Shown piece after piece: positions 54,216 to 62,896 of a DNA stretch of 64,000 bases (position 1 is the stretch's first letter; each line of letters begins with the position of its first letter). The notes beneath the pieces are model-generated. The model had not been told where the DNA came from and searched no databases. It saw only the letters and a list, made by a program, of their open reading frames with translations. A program made the position numbers and the translations under genes. This DNA comes from Marinobacter nauticus (lineage in GTDB: Bacteria > Pseudomonadota > Gammaproteobacteria > Pseudomonadales > Oleiphilaceae): NCBI RefSeq assembly GCF_003634635.1, contig NZ_RBJB01000004.1:620001-684000 (forward strand), in the 5' to 3' direction.

Positions 54216-55601
54216 ATGGCATCTGAAGATTCCTGGAAAGAGAAATATCTCAGGGAACTGGAAGAAGCAGAGCATCGGGAAAAACAGTGGGAATCCGAAC
54301 GTAATCTGCTGGAAAGAATGCTGGTACGAACCAGTCTGGCCTCTGAAGGACAGCGACCGGAGCTGGACGAATTGTTGGGTCGGTTGCGGGAGGATATCCG
54401 TAAGAAGCAGATCAACCTGCAGCATTGGCGGGAGCTGCAGGACCAGATTGACCGGCAGATTACCCTGCTGGACGAGCAGGCCGGGCCTCAGGCTGTGTCG
54501 CCCACACCGGAACCGCAAGCCCCGGCAGAAGGTGTGGATCTGGCGGATACCACACAGCGACTGAGAATTGCACGCCGCATCGGCCAGTTACTGGGGCAAC
54601 TGTTGCAACAGGCTTCCCTGGAGCCGGCCGCAGAAGCAGAAGCCCGGGAATTACAGCAGACCTTGCTGACCAGCAACGACTGGGAAGTGCTCCGGGAGGG
54701 GCTGAACCGGGTCGCCGACCTGGTGATCGCCGCCATCACCCGCAGCCAGCGCGAATTCGAGGCCTTCCTGAAACGCTTGGATGAGCGCTTGCAGGCGTTA
54801 CGGGAGCATTTTGCCCAGCAGAGCGATGTCCAGACTGGCCGGCAGGACGCCACAGCAACGCTGGACCGGGAAATCCGTGCCGAGCTGGACAAGGTGGGGG
54901 ATGACATCCGCGCCAGCGAGGATATTCAAGCTTTGAAGCAGTCGGTCAGTCAACGCCTGGAATTTATTGGCAGTGCGCTGGAGCGGTTCCGGACGTCGGA
55001 AAGCGAGCGTGAAAAACTGCTGGCGAACCAACTGGAAGCCATGCAGGAGAAAGTCGCGGCCATGGAGGCCCATTCGGAACAGATGCAGGCCCAGGTGCGT
55101 GAAGAGCGTCAGCGAGCCCTGACCGATCTGCTCACCCAGCTGCCCAACCGTGAAGCCTGGCAGGAGCGGCTGTCGTTTGAATACAATCGCTGGTTGCGCT
55201 ACCGGCACCCGCTCACGGTGGCTGTGCTGGACGTGGATCTGTTCAAGCGCATCAACGATTCCTATGGCCACAAGGCAGGGGATCGCGTGCTGCAGTTGGT
55301 GGCCCGGGAGATGAGCACTCGCCTGCGGTCGACGGATTTTATCGCCCGGTTCGGTGGCGAGGAGTTTGTGGTGCTTCTGCCGGAAACGACCACAGATGAA
55401 GCCCGCAAGGTATTGGATTCCCTGCGCGAACATGTATCTGGCCTGCCGTTCCATTTCAGCGGCGAGCCGGTAAGCATTACCTTTTCAGCGGGGCTGACCG
55501 GTTTTCAGGACGACGACACCGAAGAGTCGGTGTTTGACCGGGCTGATCGGGCCCTCTATCAGGCCAAGGATGAGGGCCGAAATCGGGTGTCGGTGCTCTG
55601 A
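54216..55601 (+). CDS. GGDEF diguanylate cyclase with coiled-coil N-terminus
   Basis: A 461-residue cytoplasmic protein that probably makes c-di-GMP. Residues 1-290 are charged and helical, with long coiled-coil stretches and no membrane helix. The GGDEF domain (about 300-461) keeps DVDLFKRIND, an intact GGEEF at about 380, and an RxxD product-inhibition site (RSTD) five residues before it, so it should be active. It starts 11 bases after xerC and is probably cotranscribed. It may resemble Pseudomonas DgcP; I cannot confirm that. Confidence 0.88.
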   Translation: MASEDSWKEKYLRELEEAEHREKQWESERNLLERMLVRTSLASEGQRPELDELLGRLREDIRKKQINLQHWRELQDQIDRQITLLDEQAGPQAVSPTPEPQAPAEGVDLADTTQRLRIARRIGQLLGQLLQQASLEPAAEAEARELQQTLLTSNDWEVLREGLNRVADLVIAAITRSQREFEAFLKRLDERLQALREHFAQQSDVQTGRQDATATLDREIRAELDKVGDDIRASEDIQALKQSVSQRLEFIGSALERFRTSESEREKLLANQLEAMQEKVAAMEAHSEQMQAQVREERQRALTDLLTQLPNREAWQERLSFEYNRWLRYRHPLTVAVLDVDLFKRINDSYGHKAGDRVLQLVAREMSTRLRSTDFIARFGGEEFVVLLPETTTDEARKVLDSLREHVSGLPFHFSGEPVSITFSAGLTGFQDDDTEESVFDRADRALYQAKDEGRNRVSVL

Positions 55602-55610
55602 CGCAGCCAA

Positions 55611-55844
55611 TCAGTGCCTTAGCAGGGCATCCAGTTCATCAATCACCTCCGCCCAGTCGCTGTCGTCTTCCAGCCCTTCCTCCAGAAAATGGGACTGGCT
55701 CTCTGACCAGAAGGGCGCATCCTGGATAGCGACTTCACTGGGTAATGGTGAATGTCGGGCGATGAAATGCTCGACTTCCGATTGACCGGAGGGCAGACCC
55801 AGTTGTTCGAACAGGGTGCTCAGGCTGTGTTTGCTGGTGTCCAT
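55611..55844 (-). CDS. DUF2789 family protein
   Basis: A 77-residue acidic protein. The sequence pattern LSTLFEQLGLPS, PLPSEVAIQDAPFWSESQSHFL and DSDWAEVIDELDALLR matches DUF2789, a small family common in Pseudomonas and Marinobacter relatives. GGAGGT lies a few bases before the ATG on the minus strand. It converges on the cyclase gene with a 9-base gap. Function unknown. Confidence 0.87.
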   Translation of the reverse strand: MDTSKHSLSTLFEQLGLPSGQSEVEHFIARHSPLPSEVAIQDAPFWSESQSHFLEEGLEDDSDWAEVIDELDALLRH

Positions 55845-55940
55845 GGTTACGTACCTCCATCAGCTCATTGGCAAAATGCAATCCTGCCCGTTTGCAGGTA
55901 TGGTTTTCCTGAAATGTAGTGGACCCGCCGAGGATATCCA

Positions 55941-58709
55941 GTGAAGTCTCGTTCACAGTTCATGTTTTGCCTCCTGTTGCTGCTTTTTCAAGGGGCCGTG
56001 TTGGCGGATCCACCCCAGAATTCGCCGGCGCCCGTACTGGGCGTTGAAGATCTGCGTTGGCTGGCAGAACAGGATGGCTTCAATGTGGGGGTCAGGCATA
56101 CCCAGGTGCCGCTGGTGTTCGATACCGGGGAGGGGCGCATGGCGGGCATCTGGGTGGACTACCTCAACCGCCTGTCCTCCAAGCTGGGATTGCCCATTGA
56201 GCCCTTTCTGATGAACCAGATGCTGGGCACTGAGCGGCCAGAGCCGGACCTGATCCTGACCACCCGACTGCCCGGCGCCCCGGTTATTCCCGGCGTGCGA
56301 CACACAGCGCCCTTGATGTCACTCACCTACGGCGTGTTTGTGAATGCCGGCGACCCGGCAATCCGGACTCTGTCTGATCTGGAGGCAGCGAAGGTTGTCA
56401 TTGTCGGCGACGACCCCAATCAGTTTCCGCTGCTGGACCCGGTGGAAAGCTTTACGCCGGTACCGGTTTCCAGCCTGGGTGAGGCCGTCAGCCGGGTTAT
56501 GTCGGGCGAGGCAGATGCTTTTCTCGGGCCGGTTCCGGTGGTGTCTGACTACCTCGAATCGGCGATGATCAACGGTGTCGGGCTGGCGGTGTTGCTGGAT
56601 CGGCGACCTGTGGATGTGGTGCTGCAGGTTCCCATTGAACAGGAGCGCATGTTTCGGGTGTTTGATCGCACGGTATCGTCACTGACCCATCAGGAACATC
56701 GCAATATTCGCCAGTCCTGGTTGGCGGGGGAGCTGCCCGAAGTCGAGACCCGAAACGTGGCCCTGACCGCCGGTGAACTGGAATGGCTGGCCAGTAACTC
56801 GGAGATTACCGTCGGACTGAGGCCGGACTGGCCGCCGTTCGAGTTTGAACAGGATGGCCGGCCCACGGGGCTGGTCGCCGACTTGCTCAGCCGGCTGGAG
56901 AAGGATCTGGGGATTCGCTTCCAGCGAGTGACGGTAGACAGTCGGGCCGGTGCCGAGGAAAAACTGAAATCCGGTGAGCTGGACGTGCTTCCCGGCATGT
57001 CCCGCACGCCTCGTACCGAGCAGGAATTCCTGTTCACCCGGGCCTATGTCAACGTGCCCATTGCGCTGGCGATCCGCGACACCGGTCGCTTTATCGGAGA
57101 CCTGCGTGAACTTCGGGATGAACGGGTCGGCGTGGTAAACCGCCAGGCCAGTCATGACTATCTGCTGATCAATCATCCGAATCTCGACCTCTATCCCCAG
57201 CAGACCGTGGAAGACGGGCTGCTTGCGCTTTCCAACGGCGATCTGGATGTGATGGTGACGCATATCCCGGCGGTAAGCTACACGGTGGCACGGCTCGGTC
57301 TGTCGAACCTGAGGATCACCAGTATTACCCCTTACCAGTACGATCTGAGACTGGCGGTCAGCCCGGCCCAGCCTGAGCTCCACCGCATTCTGAACAAGGC
57401 GCTGGGCAGTCTGCCGACGTCCGAAACCGAAGCCATCTATAATCGCTGGATTCACCTGGATATCGAACAGGAAGCCGATTACACCGTGGTTCGGCGGATC
57501 ATTCTGATAGCCATAGTGGTGGTGCTGATCTTCCTGTACTGGAACCGCAAACTTTCACTGGAAGTGGATGGGCGAATCCGGTCCGAGAACGCGCTGCGCC
57601 GGAGTGAGGATGAACTCCGTGCTGCCAAGCTTGAGGCGGAGCGGCTGGCTCGGGAAGCGGAGGCTGCGAGCCGTGCCAAGAGCGAATTCCTGGCCAACAT
57701 GTCCCATGAAATCCGAACGCCTATGAACGCGGTGATTGGCTACAGCGATCTGCTCTACAATTCAGTCACAGATCCTCAGCAGCGCAATTACCTCAATGCC
57801 ATCCGGGCGGGCAGTCGAAGCCTCCTGATGCTGATCAATGACATTCTGGACCTGTCGCGGATCGAGGCCGGCAAGATGCGCCTGGATTTCGGCCCTGTGT
57901 CCGTGCGCCGGCTGCTCAGTGATGTCCGCCACATCTTTGACCTGCGGGCGACGGAGCAGGGCATTACCCTGGAAGTGAGCGTGGGGTCGGGTATGCCCTC
58001 GGCGATGATGCTGGACGAAACCCGCTTGCGACAGGTGCTGTTTAATCTGGTGGGCAATGCCATCAAATTCACCCACGAGGGCGGGGTTACCGTGCGAGCG
58101 GTGGCCAAGCCGCTGGGCGAGCCGGCGGATGCCGATTCCGAGGTTTGTTACTACCGGCTGGTGGTGACCGTAGCTGACACCGGTATCGGCATAGCCCCGG
58201 ACCAGCAGGAGCGCATTTTTGAAGCCTTCGAGCAGCAGGAAGGCCAGAGTTCCCGGCGTTATGGCGGTACCGGGCTGGGGCTTGCGATCAGCCGTAAACT
58301 GGTGGAAATGATGGGCGGCAGACTGACCGTGAAAAGTGAGGCCAATGTGGGCTCGACGTTCAAGGTGGTACTGCCCAGGGTAGAAGCGACGGTGGAGCAG
58401 GCTGATGACGATGGCGCGCCGGAGGAATCCGAGCGCCTGCTGGCCCAGACCATGAGCATGCATGAGCGGGGCTGGCTGCGGGAAAAACTGGCTGAAGACT
58501 TCGGTAATGAATGGCAGGAAGTGCGCGAGAGCGGCGACCCGGAACAGATGAAGGATTTCGCCGTGCGCATTATCGAATGGGGGCAGCGGCACCGCTCATC
58601 GTCGGTCACGCGCTACGGTGAGAAGCTGCTGGCGGATGTGGAAGCCTTTAATCTGGACGCGGTGAATACCGCCCTGGATGCATTCCCCCGCCTACTGGGA
58701 CAGGAATAG
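55941..58709 (+). CDS. BvgS-like sensor histidine kinase with two periplasmic binding domains
   Basis: Inner-membrane kinase of 922 aa. A signal peptide (1-22) is followed by two solute-binding domains of the SBP_bac_3 type (about 40-270 and 275-512), a membrane helix (519-536), a short coiled coil, then HisKA with His589 (NMSHEIRTPMN) and an HATPase domain with NAIKFTHEGG, DTGIGI and GTGLGLAIS. Unlike BvgS there is no receiver or HPt domain; the last 100 residues form an acidic helical segment of unknown type with no obvious phosphorylated His. Start is GTG at 55941 with GAGGA 6 bases before. No response regulator is adjacent. Confidence 0.9.
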   Translation: MKSRSQFMFCLLLLLFQGAVLADPPQNSPAPVLGVEDLRWLAEQDGFNVGVRHTQVPLVFDTGEGRMAGIWVDYLNRLSSKLGLPIEPFLMNQMLGTERPEPDLILTTRLPGAPVIPGVRHTAPLMSLTYGVFVNAGDPAIRTLSDLEAAKVVIVGDDPNQFPLLDPVESFTPVPVSSLGEAVSRVMSGEADAFLGPVPVVSDYLESAMINGVGLAVLLDRRPVDVVLQVPIEQERMFRVFDRTVSSLTHQEHRNIRQSWLAGELPEVETRNVALTAGELEWLASNSEITVGLRPDWPPFEFEQDGRPTGLVADLLSRLEKDLGIRFQRVTVDSRAGAEEKLKSGELDVLPGMSRTPRTEQEFLFTRAYVNVPIALAIRDTGRFIGDLRELRDERVGVVNRQASHDYLLINHPNLDLYPQQTVEDGLLALSNGDLDVMVTHIPAVSYTVARLGLSNLRITSITPYQYDLRLAVSPAQPELHRILNKALGSLPTSETEAIYNRWIHLDIEQEADYTVVRRIILIAIVVVLIFLYWNRKLSLEVDGRIRSENALRRSEDELRAAKLEAERLAREAEAASRAKSEFLANMSHEIRTPMNAVIGYSDLLYNSVTDPQQRNYLNAIRAGSRSLLMLINDILDLSRIEAGKMRLDFGPVSVRRLLSDVRHIFDLRATEQGITLEVSVGSGMPSAMMLDETRLRQVLFNLVGNAIKFTHEGGVTVRAVAKPLGEPADADSEVCYYRLVVTVADTGIGIAPDQQERIFEAFEQQEGQSSRRYGGTGLGLAISRKLVEMMGGRLTVKSEANVGSTFKVVLPRVEATVEQADDDGAPEESERLLAQTMSMHERGWLREKLAEDFGNEWQEVRESGDPEQMKDFAVRIIEWGQRHRSSSVTRYGEKLLADVEAFNLDAVNTALDAFPRLLGQE

Positions 58710-58722
58710 CCCGGGCTACAGG

Positions 58723-59088
58723 CTAGAGGCAGTCAAACTGGGACTGGCGGTCAAAGGCCACGGCCACCATGTCGTAGCCGGAATCCGACAGCGAGCGGAT
58801 CAGTTCACGATCTTTCAGCAGGGTCATGCACACTTTGTGTACGCTGGCCTGGAGTTGTTCGGCGGCCGGCTGTCGGTTCGGAAAGCGGAAATCCACAATC
58901 AGGTATTTCCGGTCTACGCTGGCCCGGGCGGGAATGTCCTCGCGCTCGATGCTTTCATAGCCGATGTAGGTGGCTTCATTGGCCTGAAAAACCTGGCTCA
59001 TCAATACATCCAGGTTTTCGGCGGATACCTGCGCCGATGACAAGCCGAGCACCAGACCAGAGAGAAGGGCGGTAATATTGGTGCGCAT
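58723..59088 (-). CDS. Small periplasmic protein of unknown function
   Basis: A 121-residue protein with a signal peptide (about 1-23, ends QVSA). The mature part is helical and mixed-charge, with a Cys pair (VHKVCMTLL and QFDCL at the end) that could form a disulfide. Family not recognised. It converges on the BvgS-like kinase gene 13 bases away. A short inverted repeat (GTAACCAA / TTGGTTAC, 59127-59151) lies upstream of its start. Confidence 0.68.
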   Translation of the reverse strand: MRTNITALLSGLVLGLSSAQVSAENLDVLMSQVFQANEATYIGYESIEREDIPARASVDRKYLIVDFRFPNRQPAAEQLQASVHKVCMTLLKDRELIRSLSDSGYDMVAVAFDRQSQFDCL

Positions 59089-59126
59089 GTGAGGCTCCCG
59101 GAACGTAATCTGCGATTCTTGTTAGT

Positions 59127-59151
59127 GTAACCAAGTGTAAAGTTTGGTTAC
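59127..59151. promoter_or_regulatory. Inverted repeat upstream of the small periplasmic gene
   Basis: GTAACCAA (59127-59134) and TTGGTTAC (59144-59151) are perfect inverted copies with a 9-base spacer, 39 bases upstream of the start at 59088. This looks like an operator, but the regulator is unknown. Confidence 0.4.
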
Positions 59152-59327
59152 AGTTGATTGTTGCAGAGTGTGGCTTACTTTTCCTCCTGTGGAAGCTGGA
59201 TTTTTCAATTGTTTGCAATGCTGAAATGATTTCCGGATGGTAAGGCCCGGCGTTGGTTAATGCCTGTTGTGGCCTGTGATTTCAGCTATCATTGACCAAC
59301 AGTTGTTGTAAAAGCAGAGGGATAGCC

Positions 59328-59936
59328 ATGTACCAGCTCGTGTTCAAAGGAGAGTGCACACCAGGCACCGATCTGGAAACCGCTCGCAACAATGCCCGGG
59401 CCCTGTTCAAGGCCAGCGTCGAGCAGCTGGACCGCATGTTCAGTGGGCAACCGGTCGTCATTCGTAACAAGCTTGAGCAGGTTCAGGCCGAGAAGTATCT
59501 GGCGGTGCTGAAAAAACACGGAATGGTGGCGTATGCACAGCCGATGCCCGGAGCCGAGCCGGCCAGACCAGCACCGGCGCCCTCTGCTCAGACTCCGGCC
59601 TCACAGCCGGTCCCGCCACAGTCTCCGGCACCAAAGCCGGCGCAACCGGAAGCGAAATCCGGTAACACTCCAGCCGTTGAACCGGGCGATCGCCTGCCAG
59701 TGGCCGGCGAAAAGGTGGATGATATTCTGGCCGGTTCCGGCCTGAGCCTGGACCCGGTCGGGGTGACTCTGGTTGAGCATCAGGAGGCTGAGGCACCGAT
59801 GTTTGAGCATCTTGATGACTGGACACTGGCTCCGGCCGGCAGTGATCTGGGTATAAAACGGGATCTCCCCCCACCGGTTGTGCCGGATACCTCCCATCTG
59901 TCACTGGCCGACGATGACAAAAAACAGACCTCTTGA
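59328..59936 (+). CDS. Conserved protein with N-terminal small folded domain
   Basis: A 202-residue protein with no membrane segment. Residues 1-75 (YQLVFKGECTPGTDLETARNNARALFKASVEQLDRMFSG and on) resemble a domain seen in front of DUF805/RDD-like membrane proteins in gammaproteobacteria, as I recall. After it comes a Pro/Ala-rich linker (about 80-130) and a short acidic end. GAGG is 7 bases before the ATG at 59328. The stop is 7 bases before the GTG of the patatin gene. Function unknown. Confidence 0.75.
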   Translation: MYQLVFKGECTPGTDLETARNNARALFKASVEQLDRMFSGQPVVIRNKLEQVQAEKYLAVLKKHGMVAYAQPMPGAEPARPAPAPSAQTPASQPVPPQSPAPKPAQPEAKSGNTPAVEPGDRLPVAGEKVDDILAGSGLSLDPVGVTLVEHQEAEAPMFEHLDDWTLAPAGSDLGIKRDLPPPVVPDTSHLSLADDDKKQTS

Positions 59937-59943
59937 CGGGATC

Positions 59944-62160
59944 GTGAGTACTCGCTCGCCGTACTGGTTGCTGTGCATTCTGCTTGTCCTGCCTGGGTTC
60001 CCTCATGCTTTGGCCGATGCTGATGCGAGTAATGCTCGACCAACCATAGGTCTGGTGCTCAGTGGCGGTGGTGCCAAAGGCATGGCCCATGTCGGGGTAC
60101 TGCGGGTACTGGAAGAAATGCAGGTGCCGGTTGATGTGGTGGTCGGTACCAGTGCCGGATCGGCCGTTGCCGCCCTGTACGCCACCGGGATGCCGGTGGA
60201 AGAAATCGAACAGCGATTTATCGGGCTGGACTGGCTGTCCAGTTTTCGCGATGACCCAGGCCGGGCCTACAAGCCGGTGCGCCGAAAGCAGGACGATTGG
60301 CGCCTGCCTCTGGTGCCGGGTATTGGCGTCGGTTCCGAGGGCGTTCGGTTTGGTGGCGGACTGGTTACGGGCCAGAATCTCGGCTTTATTCTCAATGAGC
60401 TGACCCGTAACGCCGCCCTGGTGGATGACTTTGATCAGCTACCCATCCCGTTTCGGGCTGTGGCGACCGATCTGGAAACCGGCGTTGAAGTGGTGATTGG
60501 CGACGGTAACCTGGCTGATGCGATTCGTGCCAGCATGAGCATTCCCGGCGTATACGCGCCGGTGGAAAGGAGCGGACGATTACTGGTGGATGGTGGTGTG
60601 GCCAACAATCTACCGGTCAGCGTGGCCCGGGACATGGGCGCTGATGTGGTCATTGCCGTGGATATCACCGATCCGCTTATGACCACTGAAGACATGCGTG
60701 AAGCTTTTTCAGTGGTCGGGCAGCTCACCACGCTGATGACCCGGCGCAACACCGAATTCCAGCTGGGCCTGTTAATCGAACGCGACATCCTGATTCAGCC
60801 AGATCTGCAAGGCCACACCTCTGCCGATTTCTACGACGCGCCGGTGCTGTTTGAGCTGGGGGCCAGCGGAGCCAGGGATCATGCTGTGGCCCTGAACCGG
60901 CTGGCAGTGCCTGACTCGGAGTGGCGGGATTACCGCAACCGGCTTCGAGCCGAGGAACTGGCGCCGGGGCCGGTCGCCCGGATCGAATTCCGTAAAGGCG
61001 ACCGCCTGGCCAGTGATTTTCTGCGCGAGCGCATCCGGCAGAAAGAGGGTGAACCGCTTGATGTCGAGCAACTGGAAGCCGACCTCAAGCGCATCTATGG
61101 CCTGGGCTACTATGAGACGGTGTCCTGGTCCATGCGGCCTTCCGAGGCCGGCCCGGTGCTGATCATTCAAGCCAGGGAGAAGAGCTGGGGGCCCAACTAT
61201 CTGTCGTTTGGCCTGAATTATGAGGACAACTTCGACGGCGATACACGATTCAATCTGGCCACCGGGTTACGGATGACCGAACTCAATCGCCTTGGCGCGG
61301 AATGGCAGACCGGGCTCCAATTAGGCACCCAGCCCTGGGTGCGTAGCCAATGGTACCAGCCTCTGGATTACGGTTATGACCGGTTTGCGGTGGTTGGGGT
61401 GGAATATCGCCGTGATGATTACAGTGTCTACGACAACGGCGACCGTATTTCCGAGATTGATGTGACCTTTCGGGAAGTGGATCTGGCCCTTGGCATGGAA
61501 CTGGGTGGCGATGGCGAGATCCGATTGGGTTATGTCCGTGGCTATGCCACCGTGGATGACGAAGTGGGCGTTCCGGTTGCACCTTCCGGTAAGGTGCATC
61601 AGGGCTACGGCAGCCTGCAACTGGTGCATGATTCCCTGAGTGATGCCTTCTATCCGAAATCCGGTGCTTTTGCCGGTATCCGGGCCAGAGTAGAGCGGGA
61701 AGAGCTCGGCAGTGACCGGGAGTTCGATGCCCTCACCGGCATGTTGCTGGGAACCGGCACCTGGCAACGTCTCAATCTCACCGGCTTGCTGTATACCCGG
61801 CAGGTCATCAGCGGTGAACCGGGCGTTGAGAACGCAGCGCGTCTTGGCGGTTTTCGGCAGTTGTCAGCCTACGCCCCGGGCGAGATCACAGGAAACGATG
61901 CCGTTTTAATGGCGGCCTGGGCCAGGCGCGAATTCGGCGGGCCGGTGCTGCCCTGGTTCACCGGCCTGGGATTTGAGACCGGCAATGCCTGGGAGCAGAT
62001 GGATGATGCCACCTGGTCCGGGCTGGTGCGATCCTGGAGTGTTTTCGCCGGGGTGGATACCTTCCTGGGGCCGGTACAGCTCTCGGCCGCCTATAACAAC
62101 GAAGACGAATGGACCGCATACCTCAATATCGGCTTCTCATTCACCCAGCTGTTCTACTGA
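59944..62160 (+). CDS. Patatin-like phospholipase autotransporter, PlpD type (type Vd)
   Basis: A 738-residue outer-membrane protein. Signal peptide 1-22; patatin domain about 33-330 with oxyanion GGGAKG (41-46), Ser70 in GTSAG and Asp216 in DGG; POTRA domain about 343-412; 16-stranded BamA/FhaC-type barrel from about 415, ending in an aromatic (QLFY). This is the PlpD layout, in which the lipase crosses the outer membrane through its own barrel. GTG at 59944 is chosen because it gives a normal signal peptide; ATG at 59914 would overlap the previous gene and add 10 residues. Confidence 0.9.
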   Translation: MSTRSPYWLLCILLVLPGFPHALADADASNARPTIGLVLSGGGAKGMAHVGVLRVLEEMQVPVDVVVGTSAGSAVAALYATGMPVEEIEQRFIGLDWLSSFRDDPGRAYKPVRRKQDDWRLPLVPGIGVGSEGVRFGGGLVTGQNLGFILNELTRNAALVDDFDQLPIPFRAVATDLETGVEVVIGDGNLADAIRASMSIPGVYAPVERSGRLLVDGGVANNLPVSVARDMGADVVIAVDITDPLMTTEDMREAFSVVGQLTTLMTRRNTEFQLGLLIERDILIQPDLQGHTSADFYDAPVLFELGASGARDHAVALNRLAVPDSEWRDYRNRLRAEELAPGPVARIEFRKGDRLASDFLRERIRQKEGEPLDVEQLEADLKRIYGLGYYETVSWSMRPSEAGPVLIIQAREKSWGPNYLSFGLNYEDNFDGDTRFNLATGLRMTELNRLGAEWQTGLQLGTQPWVRSQWYQPLDYGYDRFAVVGVEYRRDDYSVYDNGDRISEIDVTFREVDLALGMELGGDGEIRLGYVRGYATVDDEVGVPVAPSGKVHQGYGSLQLVHDSLSDAFYPKSGAFAGIRARVEREELGSDREFDALTGMLLGTGTWQRLNLTGLLYTRQVISGEPGVENAARLGGFRQLSAYAPGEITGNDAVLMAAWARREFGGPVLPWFTGLGFETGNAWEQMDDATWSGLVRSWSVFAGVDTFLGPVQLSAAYNNEDEWTAYLNIGFSFTQLFY

Positions 62161-62172
62161 GTTTTCGCGGTA

Positions 62173-62832
62173 TCAGTTGTTCAGAGCGGATAGCACCTGC
62201 TCGCACTGCTGCACGGCATAGCGGTGCAGGATATCGGCCAGGGCCTGTTCGTCCCGTTCCCGTATTATCCGGATGGATTCTTCCATGTGCACCAGGTTGT
62301 CTTCCAGAACCTGTTTGCCGCCATGGCGCAGGGCGACAAAGGCGCAACGCTTGGCAGAGGGCCAGAGATCCTCGATGGCCGAGACAATAAAGTAATTGTC
62401 GGCGTACACCAGTGAGGCTTTGGTGTATTCAATACCCAGCTCCAGAAACGCCATCAGATCGTTGTTCTGAAAACGGTCACGCATCTGCTCGTACAGGGAT
62501 TCCAGCCGCTGCATGTCATTCGGTTGCCACTGACGCACCAGCTTCCGTCCGGTGTGAGTCAGGTACAGTTCCAGAGTCTCATAGAGACTGCGGACAAAGT
62601 GTTCATCCAGCGGCGTGACGAACGCGCCTTTGCGGGGTACGTTACGCACCAGATGGCGCTTCTCCAGCAGCAGCAGGCCTTCCCGGATGGAGCCGTGGCT
62701 GACATCCATCTGCTTGGCCATGGCACTTTCATAGATGCGCTCGCCGGAACGGAGTTGCTCGAAGGCAATCAGGTTTTCAATGTGACGAGCGACCTGTTCG
62801 GTCAGGGTTTCTCTGGGTTTGAATGCGTTCAT
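62173..62832 (-). CDS. GntR-family transcriptional regulator (FadR/FCD subgroup)
   Basis: A 219-residue DNA-binding regulator. N-terminal winged helix (ARHIENLIAFEQLRSGERIYESAMAKQMDVSHGSIREGLLLL, around 13-55), then a helical FCD ligand domain (about 85-215). Start ATG at 62832; the alternatives upstream lack ribosome sites. It converges on the patatin gene (12-base gap). The effector and targets are unknown; FCD members usually bind small carboxylates or acyl-CoA. Confidence 0.88.
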   Translation of the reverse strand: MNAFKPRETLTEQVARHIENLIAFEQLRSGERIYESAMAKQMDVSHGSIREGLLLLEKRHLVRNVPRKGAFVTPLDEHFVRSLYETLELYLTHTGRKLVRQWQPNDMQRLESLYEQMRDRFQNNDLMAFLELGIEYTKASLVYADNYFIVSAIEDLWPSAKRCAFVALRHGGKQVLEDNLVHMEESIRIIRERDEQALADILHRYAVQQCEQVLSALNN

Positions 62833-62896
62833 GAAATGGTCGTTTACAGCATCAGTCGAGCGCTCATGTTCGCACAAGCGCCCGCCCGGGGCCAGA

